From a virus, in IMG/VR virus record IMGVR_UViG_3300001282_000028, positions 1 through 36,107 of that record: DNA of 36,107 nucleotides. One strand, written 5' to 3'. Shown in pieces: positions 8,091-13,603 of the stretch (the first letter of the stretch is position 1; every line of letters starts with the position of its first letter). A program made the translations under genes and the position numbers. Below the pieces are notes generated by a model that was given only the letters and a program-made list of their open reading frames with translations, did no database searches and was not told the DNA's origin.

Positions 8091-8584
8091 GTAAGTTCGT
8101 CAACGTATTAGGGGAAGTCAGAGACTTCGAGAAAGAAGCAGTAGGTTTCTTTGGGAATTGGGCTAAACATGCTTTGGAGAACAAGACAGCTAAACCAAAA
8201 TACGACTGGCGGTATGAGAATAGTATTACGAATGGGAAAAAACCAGTCGAAATTGATGGCGATTATTCTCAGTGGAGAACCAATAATATATTATCGAATT
8301 ACCGACAGACTATTCTATACGCGAATGAGATGAATATCAATTATGACGTAACTGATCAGATGCATTATGATAGGTTATATTATGGTATTCGTAAACAAAA
8401 AATGTATAGTAAACCAGAAACTAAAGAAGAAAAGAAAGCTAGAGAGAAGCAAGAAGAACTCCACGACTTAATTTCAAACTACTATAAATATAATGCAGTT
8501 CGCACAAAAGAAGCGTTAAAGGTTCTTACGGCGGAGCAAATCGAAATTATAAGAAATAAGAACAATAAAGGTGGAGTCAAATGA
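8087..8584 (+). CDS. 62: Clamp loader small subunit (gp62)
   Basis: 165 residues from the ATGA overlapping the gp44 stop; an upstream in-frame ATG inside gp44 is not needed. Sequence is divergent, but position (gp44-gp62-regA), size (T4: 187) and the conserved feel of DWRYENS...QWRTNNILSN fit. It is the single non-ATPase subunit of the 4:1 gp44/62 complex. Its stop overlaps the RegA start. A TATAAATA octamer occurs inside the gene (8483-8490), coding YKY. Confidence 0.85.
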   Translation: MSKFVNVLGEVRDFEKEAVGFFGNWAKHALENKTAKPKYDWRYENSITNGKKPVEIDGDYSQWRTNNILSNYRQTILYANEMNINYDVTDQMHYDRLYYGIRKQKMYSKPETKEEKKAREKQEELHDLISNYYKYNAVRTKEALKVLTAEQIEIIRNKNNKGGVK

Positions 8585-8982
8585 ATGAACTTCTAGATTC
8601 TTTAGTTGAGGTGAGAATAGCCGAAGAAGAAGATTTCCTAAAGATCAAGGAAACACTAACTCGTATTGGCGTTGCTTCCCGTAAAGAGAAAAAACTTTAT
8701 CAATCTTGTCATATTTTTCATAAGCAGGGCAAGTATTATATCGTCCATTTCAAGGAAATGTTTTTGATTGATGGTAAGCCATCAAACTTTTCCGAAGAAG
8801 ATATGGGCAGACGTAATAAGATCATCGATCTATTGCAGGAATGGGGATTGTTAAAGGTTGTAGAACCTGAAAAGATTTCCGAACCAGTAGCTTCTATGAG
8901 CCAGATTAAGATTATCAATCACAAAGAAAAGAATGATTGGATCTTGGAGGCTAAGTATAATATGGGTCGTAAGAAAAAGTAA
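8581..8982 (+). CDS. regA: Translational repressor RegA
   Basis: 133 residues. EEDFLKIKETLTRIGVASRKEKKLYQSCHIFHKQGKYYIVHFKEMF is strikingly close to T4 RegA (122 aa). RegA binds AU-rich ribosome binding sites of early mRNAs, including clamp and clamp-loader genes, and blocks initiation. The C terminus (YNMGRKKK) is a short basic extension. ATGA overlap with gp62. In T4 the next gene is the polymerase (gene 43); here small unknown genes follow instead. Confidence 0.96.
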   Translation: MNELLDSLVEVRIAEEEDFLKIKETLTRIGVASRKEKKLYQSCHIFHKQGKYYIVHFKEMFLIDGKPSNFSEEDMGRRNKIIDLLQEWGLLKVVEPEKISEPVASMSQIKIINHKEKNDWILEAKYNMGRKKK

Positions 8983-8998
8983 CTGAAGGGATTATATT

Positions 8999-9349
8999 AT
9001 GTGGCCATTTAAGATTGAGAAAAAGAATAATACACCAGCCGATGAAAAGCTAGAACAGATTAGAAATATTCTGTTCCCTCCTTGTAAATTAAATGAGGAG
9101 ATGGATAAAGACGGCAGTATATACAAATGGCAAGTTGATTATTCTGTTGACATGAATCTAGATGCAGCTTTGACAGACCTGGAAGAAGGGCATAACGACC
9201 AAGCTGTTCATAATACCATAAGGGATATTTCTAAAAGACTATATAGTATCAGACATATACTTGATGCATATATGGAACTCGATCCTGAAGCCAAGTATAT
9301 TATGGTAGAGAGCAGTAAGGATACTATGGATGACAGAGAAATCGATTGA
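8999..9349 (+). CDS. Hypothetical phage protein
   Basis: 116 residues, starts MWPFKIEKK after GGGATTATATT. Acidic, with a helical C-terminal half (AVHNTIRDISKRLYSIRHILDAYMELDPEAKYIMVE). No known motif. Overlaps the next gene by 20 nt. Probably an accessory replication-region gene; no function assigned. Confidence 0.65.
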   Translation: MWPFKIEKKNNTPADEKLEQIRNILFPPCKLNEEMDKDGSIYKWQVDYSVDMNLDAALTDLEEGHNDQAVHNTIRDISKRLYSIRHILDAYMELDPEAKYIMVESSKDTMDDREID

Positions 9350-9533
9350 AGAAATACATTTCGTTAAGTATTCAGAACTATTGCCTATAGTATTAGAAGC
9401 AGTTATAGATTCTAGATACAAGTATTTAAAAGAAATGGACTATGAAAATCATAGTTATGCTAGACAAATACTCGAGAACGAATACAAACCTTCAGTAAAA
9501 AAGCTCAAAGAGATACTAGATATTATTGCTTGA
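9330..9533 (+). CDS. Hypothetical small phage protein
   Basis: 67 residues, all-helical and charged (EEIHFVKYSELLPIVLEAVID...EYKPSVKKLKEILDIIA). It shares 20 nt with the preceding gene in another frame and ends where the next promoter begins. No motif seen. Confidence 0.55.
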   Translation: MTEKSIEEIHFVKYSELLPIVLEAVIDSRYKYLKEMDYENHSYARQILENEYKPSVKKLKEILDIIA

Positions 9534-9557
9534 CTTTTTCCAGGAATAGGGTATAAT
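9530..9557 (+). promoter_or_regulatory. Sigma70-type promoter
   Basis: TTGACT - 16 nt - TATAAT, 22 nt before the start at 9579. It overlaps the stop of the gene before it. Likely a strong early promoter for the small genes and perhaps the tRNA array. Confidence 0.75.
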
Positions 9558-9578
9558 GAGCATAGTTAGGAGAAACCT

Positions 9579-10007
9579 ATGTCTATGCATATCCTTCCCG
9601 CTTACTACACAACGACTGTTAGTAAACGTAAGCTCAGCCGTAAGAGTAAGGCTAAGTCCAAGGTAATATCAGACCACGATAAGTGGTTGATAAACAAAGG
9701 ATTGCATCCCGATCAGATCCGTCTGAAAAAAGATAAAAAAGTGCTTGACAAAATGTTCCGTTCGGGGTATAATGATTCTATGATGGTTGATCGTTCCACC
9801 CGTTCCTATGACAATAAACAGCTAGTCGCTGGGGATTGTCCGAAACGGGATATTATGACCAATCTTCACAAAGAACCAGATCACGTTCAGAAGGAGATCC
9901 TGAGGAAAGCGAGTCTGGTGATGCCGCTCTATAATAAAGGCGGACTACAATATGCTGGTCCCGATGTCGATTTGACGACCGTAGGGACGAAATCCAGGAG
10001 AGGTTAG
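9579..10007 (+). CDS. Hypothetical basic phage protein
   Basis: 142 residues with a Lys/Arg/Ser-rich N terminus (SKRKLSRKSKAKSK), then DHDKWLINKGLHPDQIRLKK and a mid-region with DRSTRSYDNKQ. Site AGGAGAA upstream of the ATG. I recognise it only as a type seen in T4-like phages; function unknown. Its coding DNA holds a second, perfect promoter (9745-9773). Confidence 0.65.
   Translation: MSMHILPAYYTTTVSKRKLSRKSKAKSKVISDHDKWLINKGLHPDQIRLKKDKKVLDKMFRSGYNDSMMVDRSTRSYDNKQLVAGDCPKRDIMTNLHKEPDHVQKEILRKASLVMPLYNKGGLQYAGPDVDLTTVGTKSRRG
9745..9773 (+). promoter_or_regulatory. Consensus sigma70 promoter inside a CDS
   Basis: Perfect TTGACA - 17 nt - TATAAT. Both hexamers match consensus and the GGGG before the -10 is shared with the promoter at 9530. 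It lies within a coding region and would transcribe 10009 onward and the tRNAs. Confidence 0.75.
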
Positions 10008-10008
10008 T

Positions 10009-10206
10009 ATGGCTCAGGTTAAGCTAAGTGATGTCTTTATGAATGTCTCAGAGAGCGTTACTTTGAATCGTTACGAGAATGGTTGGATGGTCGAGGTCTC
10101 TGGCAACGATCATGATGACTCTTGGCAGAATAAAAAGTTTATCTTCCCCGACCTAAAAAATGTCTTGACTTTTGTGGAAGAATATAGTAAGATTAAGTTA
10201 AGCTAG
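10009..10206 (+). CDS. Hypothetical small phage protein
   Basis: 65 residues, MAQVKLSDVFMNVSESVTLNRYENGWMVEVSG..., beta-rich with a DHDDSW segment and a helical tail (NVLTFVEEYSKI). GGAGAGG site inside the end of the previous gene. Function unknown; resembles small single-domain early proteins. Confidence 0.65.
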   Translation: MAQVKLSDVFMNVSESVTLNRYENGWMVEVSGNDHDDSWQNKKFIFPDLKNVLTFVEEYSKIKLS

Positions 10207-10223
10207 GAAAAGGAGTTACGGAT

Positions 10224-10397
10224 ATGGACATGGTTCAAGTTCAGCTTCAAGACGAGACTGGTAACTGGCGTACTTATTCGTGCACTCAGAATATCCCGCA
10301 GCTTTATCGGGATAATATGCGACAGTTGCAGTGGCAGTTTCCTAATGCCCGTATCCGCACTGTCGATTCGAATGGTCGTGTAATCGACATCTTTTAA
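10224..10397 (+). CDS. Hypothetical small phage protein (57 aa)
   Basis: 57-residue frame MDMVQVQLQDETGNWRTYSC...RTVDSNGRVIDIF with a strong AAAAGGAG site 9 nt upstream. Fits tightly between neighbours in a run of small genes with the same spacing and codon style. Predicted beta-strand/turn pattern with GNWRTY and SNGRVID ends. Function unknown. Confidence 0.75.
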   Translation: MDMVQVQLQDETGNWRTYSCTQNIPQLYRDNMRQLQWQFPNARIRTVDSNGRVIDIF

Positions 10398-10413
10398 TAG
10401 GAGATAATATATA

Positions 10414-10677
10414 ATGGTTCAGAATGCAACTCAGTTTGATAAGGTGTTTGAGGCTCTAGTTAATCGTGGCGAGGAACTGTCTGCTGCTCAGATTAAGTCT
10501 CGTTATGGTGCAGGTAATCCGCACGATCTTATTTACAAGATTCGTCAGATGGGTTACGCAGTTTACCTAAATAATCGCACCGATTCTAAGGGTCGTGTCA
10601 CTCAGAAGTATCGCGTAGGTAAACCAAGTCGCAAGCTAGTCGCTGCTGGTTACCGAGCATTGGCCGCTGGTCTCTAA
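10414..10677 (+). CDS. Small phage protein, winged-helix-like
   Basis: 87 residues after AGGAGATAATATATA. EALVNRGEELSAAQIKSRYGAGNPHDLIYKIRQMGYAVYLNNRTDSKGRVTQKYRVG has the helix-helix-beta-wing pattern of small winged-helix DNA-binding domains (recognition helix around PHDLIYKIRQMG). Likely a regulator, based on fold pattern only. Last gene before a hairpin and the tRNA array. Confidence 0.7.
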   Translation: MVQNATQFDKVFEALVNRGEELSAAQIKSRYGAGNPHDLIYKIRQMGYAVYLNNRTDSKGRVTQKYRVGKPSRKLVAAGYRALAAGL

Positions 10678-10682
10678 TTAAA

Positions 10683-10711
10683 GAGGGCGGTCCTAGTGGC
10701 CGCCTTTTTTC
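10683..10711 (+). terminator. Hairpin/terminator before tRNA array
   Basis: GGGCGG / CCGCC stem with TTTTTT directly after it. It ends 1-2 nt before the first tRNA, so the array either depends on readthrough or the hairpin acts partly as a processing signal. I see no promoter between it and tRNA-Cys. Confidence 0.75.
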
Positions 10712-10712
10712 T

Positions 10713-10792
10713 GGGAGTGTGTGTCCGGAATTGGTTACGGCAAGGTCTGCAAAACCTAAAATATGTGGGTTCGAGTCCCATCACTCCCTCCA
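10713..10792 (+). tRNA. tRNA-Cys(GCA)
   Basis: Acceptor GGGAGTG/CACTCCC, T loop TTCGAGT, anticodon loop CTGCAAA, encoded CCA. First gene of the array; slightly long D/variable region. Confidence 0.85.
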
Positions 10793-10933
10793 ATAACACT
10801 TAGATAGGTACAGGCTCGTGCGAGCAAGGCGCCAGTAAATACTGATGCTCAAACCTTGTATCTTTATCCGTGGGCTCTGGTTGCAACCATCTCCGTCCGA
10901 GATATAGTAAACCTGTATCTTTCTAAGTGTTAT
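10793..10933 (+). ncRNA. Structured RNA element A (141 nt, long closing stem)
   Basis: A perfect 12-bp inverted repeat (ATAACACTTAGA / TCTAAGTGTTAT) encloses the whole spacer between tRNA-Cys and tRNA-Ile, extended by TACAGG/CCTGTA after a small internal loop. Inside are a GCTCGTGCGAGC palindrome, CAAGG/CCTTG enclosing CAGT-AAAT-ACTG, and ATCTC-CGTCC-GAGAT. No ORF of note. Looks like a discrete folded RNA released by tRNA processing. Function unknown. Confidence 0.6.
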
Positions 10934-10935
10934 AT

Positions 10936-11010
10936 TGTTCCATAGCACAACGGTTAGTGCAAACGACTGATAATCGTTAGATCTAAGTTCGATTCTTAGT
11001 GGAACAACCA
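10936..11010 (+). tRNA. tRNA-Ile(GAT)
   Basis: Acceptor TGTTCCA/TGGAACA, anticodon stem AACGA/TCGTT with loop CTGATAA, T loop TTCGATT, CCA encoded. Confidence 0.9.
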
Positions 11011-11031
11011 AGAATACTCCCATATGCCGAC

Positions 11032-11074
11032 CTACCACATGCGGTTTTGGGGAAGGGCTGTGTGGTAGCAGCCC
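11032..11074 (+). ncRNA. Pseudoknot-like RNA element between tRNA-Ile and tRNA-Glu
   Basis: CTACCACA pairs with TGTGGTAG (8 bp) and GGGCTG with CAGCCC (6 bp), in interleaved order. The last three strands are contiguous, so the two helices may compete rather than form fully together: a switch or partial H-type pseudoknot. Confidence 0.5.
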
Positions 11075-11084
11075 GAGAGTTTAT

Positions 11085-11159
11085 GGTCCCTTCGTCTATC
11101 GGTTAGGACATCAGACTTTCAATCTGAGAAGAGGAGTTCGATTCTCCTAGGGATCACCA
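11085..11159 (+). tRNA. tRNA-Glu(TTC)
   Basis: Acceptor GGTCCCT/AGGGATC, anticodon loop CTTTCAA in a TCAGA/TCTGA stem, T loop TTCGATT, CCA encoded. Confidence 0.93.
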
Positions 11160-11165
11160 GTTTAT

Positions 11166-11241
11166 GGACGAGTAGCTCAGTTGGTAGAGCAGCCGACTCT
11201 TAATCGGCTTGTCGTGGGTTCGATCCCCTCCTCGTCTACCA
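11166..11241 (+). tRNA. tRNA-Lys(CTT)
   Basis: Acceptor GGACGAG/CTCGTCT, D arm AGCTCAGTTGGTAGAGC, anticodon stem GCCGA/TCGGC with loop CTCTTAA, CCA encoded. Confidence 0.93.
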
Positions 11242-11244
11242 TTT

Positions 11245-11325
11245 GGAACATAACAACAGGACGCTGGCTCTGTGAAGTAAGATATCGGGTTGATCTCCGA
11301 GAAGGTATGGAGAGTGTTATGTTCC
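11245..11325 (+). ncRNA. Structured RNA element B (81 nt)
   Basis: Perfect 10-bp closing stem GGAACATAAC / GTTATGTTCC fills the spacer between two lysine tRNAs. Inside, ACAG/CTGT and two competing or knotted pairs: TCGG/CCGA and TCTCC/GGAGA share the CC. It contains CTCTGTGAAGT, which also occurs in the pseudoknot at 13,687-13,734. No coding potential. Confidence 0.6.
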
Positions 11326-11336
11326 TACTTTATTTT

Positions 11337-11409
11337 GGACCCATAGCTCAATAGGTAGAGCAGTTGACTTTTAATCAATAGGTTCCCAGTTCAAATCTGG
11401 GTGGGTCTA
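11337..11409 (+). tRNA. tRNA-Lys(TTT), CCA not encoded
   Basis: Acceptor GGACCCA/TGGGTCT, loop CTTTTAA, T loop TTCAAAT. After the discriminator A the DNA reads CATAAG instead of CCA. It is the only tRNA here without an encoded CCA, and a homing-endonuclease cassette begins at this point. Confidence 0.9.
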
Positions 11410-11417
11410 CATAAGCA

Positions 11418-11466
11418 CTCCGAATCACTAAATAGCAATGACAATAAGACTATTAGTGATTCGGAG
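11418..11466 (+). promoter_or_regulatory. RBS-sequestering hairpin of GIY-YIG gene
   Basis: CTCCGAATCACTAAATAG pairs with CTATTAGTGATTCGGAG (17 bp, one bulge). The 3' strand contains most of the GGAGG Shine-Dalgarno at 11463-11467, 8 nt before the ATG. Read-through transcripts from the tRNA array would be translationally silent. T4 I-TevI is controlled in the same way. Confidence 0.75.
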
Positions 11467-11475
11467 GTTAGCGCA

Positions 11476-12135
11476 ATGCACTTTATTATTTATAAAGTTA
11501 CAAACAAATTAAACGGTAAAGAATATACTGGAAAGCATCAAACAGAAAACCTTAATGATGGTTATATGGGTTCCGGTAAATTAGTTAGATCTTCTATTAA
11601 TAAATATGGAATTCAATTTTTTTCGAAAGAAATCTTGCATATTTTCGATAATGAAGAAGAAATGAACGCTAAAGAAAAAGAATTGGTCACAGAAGAATAT
11701 TGTGATAGAACAGATACATATAATATATGTCCTGGTGGTAATGGTGGGTTTGGGTATATCAACAGAACAATAGATAGAACTTCTCTGAATAGAGAAATAT
11801 CTTCTAAAAGAGACTATAAAGACGAGCAGTATAGATCTAAACTCTCTAGAAGAACTAAAGAGGGTATGAATACGCCAGAATTAAAAAAATATATTTCTGA
11901 CAAATTGAAAAAACATTGGAAAGAAAATGGCCATAATTGGGTTGGTAAATCACACAAACCAGAATCAATTGCTTTGATGAAAGAATCATCTAAGGGTAAA
12001 CATGATGGTTCTAAGAACAGCCAGTATGGCACTTGTTGGATAACTAACGGTTCTATTAATAAGAAAATCAAGAAAGAAGAACTTGACTTATGGGTAGAAC
12101 AAGGATATTATAAAGGTAGAAAATTGGGGGCGTAG
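11476..12135 (+). CDS. GIY-YIG homing endonuclease (Seg-like) in tRNA array
   Basis: 219 residues from the ATG after GGAGG. HFIIYKVTNKLNGKEYTGKHQT is the GIY-YIG core, then GSGKLVRSSINKYG, FSKEIL and the catalytic Glu region (EEEMNAKEKELV). Middle NUMOD3-like basic helices (KYISDKLKKHWKENG, PESIALMKESSKG) and a C-terminal WITNGSINKKIKKEELDLWVEQGY module typical of phage Seg/Mob proteins. Inserted exactly after tRNA-Lys(TTT); its stop TAG is T8-A9-G10 of the following tRNA-Asp, so the last seven coding nt and the stop are tRNA sequence. Expression is likely held down by the upstream hairpin. Confidence 0.93.
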   Translation: MHFIIYKVTNKLNGKEYTGKHQTENLNDGYMGSGKLVRSSINKYGIQFFSKEILHIFDNEEEMNAKEKELVTEEYCDRTDTYNICPGGNGGFGYINRTIDRTSLNREISSKRDYKDEQYRSKLSRRTKEGMNTPELKKYISDKLKKHWKENGHNWVGKSHKPESIALMKESSKGKHDGSKNSQYGTCWITNGSINKKIKKEELDLWVEQGYYKGRKLGA

Positions 12136-12201
12136 CTCAATTGGGAGAGCGCAGCACTGTCACTGCTGAGGTAGCGAGATCGAAACTCGTCGCTCCCGCC
12201 A
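12126..12201 (+). tRNA. tRNA-Asp(GTC)
   Basis: Acceptor GGGGGCG/CGCTCCC, anticodon stem CAGCA/TGCTG, loop CTGTCAC, CCA encoded. Its first ten bases also encode the end of the GIY-YIG protein. Confidence 0.92.
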
Positions 12202-12210
12202 CTTATATAT

Positions 12211-12302
12211 GGGGGATGGTGTTGGTACACAGGGAGACCTTATAAGTCTTTCAGCGCCCGATTAGCGTTCTCGACTCGGTTCGAATCCGGGATCCCCTAC
12301 CA
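12211..12302 (+). tRNA. Atypical class II tRNA (loop CTTATAA; apparent TAT anticodon)
   Basis: Acceptor GGGGGAT/ATCCCCT, T arm CTCGG-TTCGAAT-CCGGG and encoded CCA are clear. A long variable arm (GCGC/GCGT hairpin) looks like a leucine or serine tRNA. The anticodon stem GAGAC/GTCTT closes loop CTTATAA, reading TAT (Ile, AUA) rather than Leu TAA. Position 8 is G and the D loop is very short. Identity uncertain: Leu-like body or Ile(TAT). Confidence 0.6.
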
Positions 12303-12305
12303 AAT

Positions 12306-12395
12306 GGAGAGTTGGCTGAGTGGCCTAAAGCACTCGTTTGCTAAATGAGCGTAGGAGAAATTCTACCGTGGGTTCGAATCCCACACTCTCCGCCA
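12306..12395 (+). tRNA. tRNA-Ser(GCT)
   Basis: Class II with long variable arm (TAGGAGAAATTCTA). Acceptor GGAGAGT/ACTCTCC, loop TTGCTAA, discriminator G and CCA. Confidence 0.95.
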
Positions 12396-12404
12396 AAAAA
12401 GTTA

Positions 12405-12433
12405 TTGACTTGTTGATAAATTTTTAGTAAGAT
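12405..12433 (+). promoter_or_regulatory. Sigma70-type promoter within tRNA array
   Basis: TTGACT - 17 nt - TAAGAT, just after tRNA-Ser. It would restart transcription for structured element C and the downstream tRNAs. Confidence 0.6.
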
Positions 12434-12449
12434 AACTAAATAGAATACT

Positions 12450-12610
12450 TGATAATACGCCAACGGATTAGATTGCGGTTCGAAACGTGGACAGTAATAC
12501 GGTTGCAGTCAATCCCGACTAACCTGCGATGGTTAGCGCCTTGATCGGTGTAGTAGGAAACGGTGCGAGGAGAGCCTATAGGTTATTTCTAGTCCGTTGG
12601 CGTATTATCA
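12450..12610 (+). ncRNA. Structured RNA element C (161 nt, 18-bp perfect closing stem)
   Basis: TGATAATACGCCAACGGA pairs perfectly with its complement 125 nt later, extended by TTAG/CTAG to about 22 bp. Inside, GGTT-gc-AGTC-aatccc-GACTAACC competes with CTAACC-tgcgat-GGTTAG, and a T-loop-like GGTTCGAAAC occurs. It starts right after its own promoter. It is the strongest stand-alone small-RNA candidate in the window. No protein reading frame is convincing here. Confidence 0.7.
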
Positions 12611-12612
12611 AT

Positions 12613-12688
12613 GGGGGTGTAGCTCAACTGGGAGAGCAGCTGCCTTGCACGCAGCAGGTTGCAGGTTCGATGCCTGTCACTTCCACCA
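12613..12688 (+). tRNA. tRNA-Ala(TGC)
   Basis: Acceptor GGGGGTG/CACTTCC, stem GCTGC/GCAGC with loop CTTGCAC, T loop TTCGATG, CCA encoded. Confidence 0.92.
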
Positions 12689-12691
12689 TTT

Positions 12692-12775
12692 GGAGGATGG
12701 CGTGCCTGGGGCACACACTGTCTTGAAAACAGCGCCACCGAAAGGTTGATGGTTCGATTCCTTCATCCTCCGCCA
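12692..12775 (+). tRNA. tRNA-Ser(TGA)
   Basis: Acceptor GGAGGAT/ATCCTCC, stem CTGT/ACAG with loop CTTGAAA, short class II variable arm, discriminator G, CCA. Confidence 0.92.
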
Positions 12776-12777
12776 TT

Positions 12778-12851
12778 ATCAGTGAAGTGTTACGGTAGCA
12801 CGGGACTCTCCAAAAGTCTAGGCGTGGGTTCGACTCCTACCACTGGTGCCA
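12778..12851 (+). tRNA. tRNA-Trp(CCA)
   Basis: Acceptor ATCAGTG/CACTGGT, stem GGACT/AGTCT with loop CTCCAAA, T stem GTGGG/CCTAC. Position 8 is A instead of U. CCA encoded. Confidence 0.85.
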
Positions 12852-12864
12852 GAGAAGTCAGAAA

Positions 12865-12907
12865 GGTGTCAACACAAACTCTTTAAAAGTCGTTTGTTGT
12901 CCGTGCC
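12865..12907 (+). ncRNA. Imperfect hairpin in tRNA spacer
   Basis: CAAAC/GTTTG with flanking ACA/TGT and GGTGT/GTGCC wobble pairs makes a ~13-bp interrupted stem between tRNA-Trp and a CAT tRNA. A second hairpin ATCGAA-acgta-TTCGGT follows before the tRNA. Weaker than the other elements. Confidence 0.35.
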
Positions 12908-12938
12908 CTAAGAAGGTATATCGAAACGTATTCGGTTC

Positions 12939-13013
12939 GCTGGTAGGTCGGCAAGATGTCGAGGAGTCCTCATAAGGCTTTAAAGGTTGGTTTGATTCCA
13001 ACTATCAGCACCA
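12939..13013 (+). tRNA. tRNA (CAT anticodon: Met or Ile2), divergent
   Basis: Acceptor GCTGGTA/TATCAGC, T arm GTTGG-TTTGATT-CCAAC, loop CTCATAA in a wobble-rich GAGTC/GGCTT stem. The D arm lacks the usual GG pair. Which of Met, fMet or lysidine-modified Ile it is cannot be told from the anticodon. Confidence 0.7.
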
Positions 13014-13018
13014 GAGGT

Positions 13019-13122
13019 GGTTGTCTAAGTTGTATAGACATGCGAACGAGGCTACCTTGCCTCAACCGCTATCGGTTGTCTAAGTTGTATAGACATGTGA
13101 ATGAGGCTACCTTGCCTCAACC
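13019..13122 (+). repeat. Tandem 49-nt structured RNA repeat (two copies)
   Basis: Copies at 13,019-13,067 and 13,074-13,122, 6-nt spacer. Each folds as GGTT/AACC closing a GTCTA-agttgta-TAGAC hairpin, an 8-nt linker and a GAGGC-tacctt-GCCTC hairpin, i.e. a three-way junction. Copies differ only by two C-to-T changes in the linker (ATGCGAAC vs ATGTGAAT); all paired bases are identical. No ORF needed to explain them. Confidence 0.8.
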
Positions 13123-13134
13123 GTTTCTGTTTAT

Positions 13135-13210
13135 TGCGGGCGGGAGGTATAGTATCTCGCTGGTCTCATAAACCAGTAGAAGTTGGTGCAATTCCAACGC
13201 ATCGCATCCA
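13135..13210 (+). tRNA. tRNA-like gene, CAT anticodon (degenerate)
   Basis: Excellent anticodon arm CTGGT-CTCATAA-ACCAG, T arm GTTGG-TGCAATT-CCAAC and terminal CCA. The acceptor pairs only at its outer part (TGCG/CGCA). T loop TGCAATT replaces the usual TTCRANN. Met-type by anticodon; possibly decaying or specialised. Confidence 0.6.
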
Positions 13211-13217
13211 GTTTTAT

Positions 13218-13294
<77 letters not shown>

Positions 13295-13295
13295 A

Positions 13296-13414
13296 TTCGC
13301 CCGCTTCGGCGTAGAAAAATAGAGCGCATGTAGGACCGAGTGCAGACAGCGTATAAATTGAGCCAAACTGTGAAAAGTGCACAAGTAGCAGAAAGGCGAA
13401 CGAGTCTTCGGTCC
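13296..13414 (+). ncRNA. H-type pseudoknot RNA element D
   Basis: Stem 1 TTCGCC (13,296) with GGCGAA (13,395); stem 2 GGACCGA (13,333) with TCGGTCC (13,408); the strands interleave as 1-2-1'-2'. The first loop holds a CGC-TTCG-GCG tetraloop hairpin; the inner loop holds GTGC/GCAC and ACAG/CTGT. It lies between tRNA-Pro and tRNA-Val. Confidence 0.6.
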
Positions 13415-13425
13415 AGGGAATTTAT

Positions 13426-13501
13426 GGGGGATTAGCTCAGCTGGGAGAGCAACTCTTTTACACGGAGAAGGTCGGCAGTTCAATCCTGTCATCCCCTACC
13501 A
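13426..13501 (+). tRNA. tRNA-Val(TAC)
   Basis: Acceptor GGGGGAT/ATCCCCT, D arm AGCTCAGCTGGGAGAGC, loop TTTACAC, T loop TTCAATC, CCA encoded. Confidence 0.9.
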
Positions 13502-13517
13502 CTATTCCAGTGAATCG

Positions 13518-13592
13518 CTATGGACGCATAGAGGGGTTGCTGGCAGGGTAACGATTAGCAGAGAGGCGTGTGCAAACCTGCTACCACGTGCC
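13518..13592 (+). ncRNA. H-type pseudoknot RNA element E
   Basis: A CTATG-GACG-CATAG hairpin is followed by TGGCAGG (13,541) pairing with CCTGCTA (13,577) and GGCGTGTG (13,565) pairing with CACGTGCC (13,585), in interleaved order. It fills the spacer between tRNA-Val and tRNA-Leu(TAG). Confidence 0.55.
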
Positions 13593-13603
13593 CGTAAGTT
13601 TAT

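Noticed and set aside
8483-8490. TATAAATA inside gp62
   Set aside because: Within coding sequence and ~90 nt from the next start; kept only as a note, a chance match is likely.
11401-11475. N-terminal extension of the GIY-YIG frame
   Set aside because: It lies over tRNA-Lys and the hairpin; the GIY-YIG domain starts right at the GGAGG-preceded ATG.
13019-13122. CRISPR-like repeat
   Set aside because: Only two copies with a 6-nt spacer; no spacer diversity, and each unit folds by itself.
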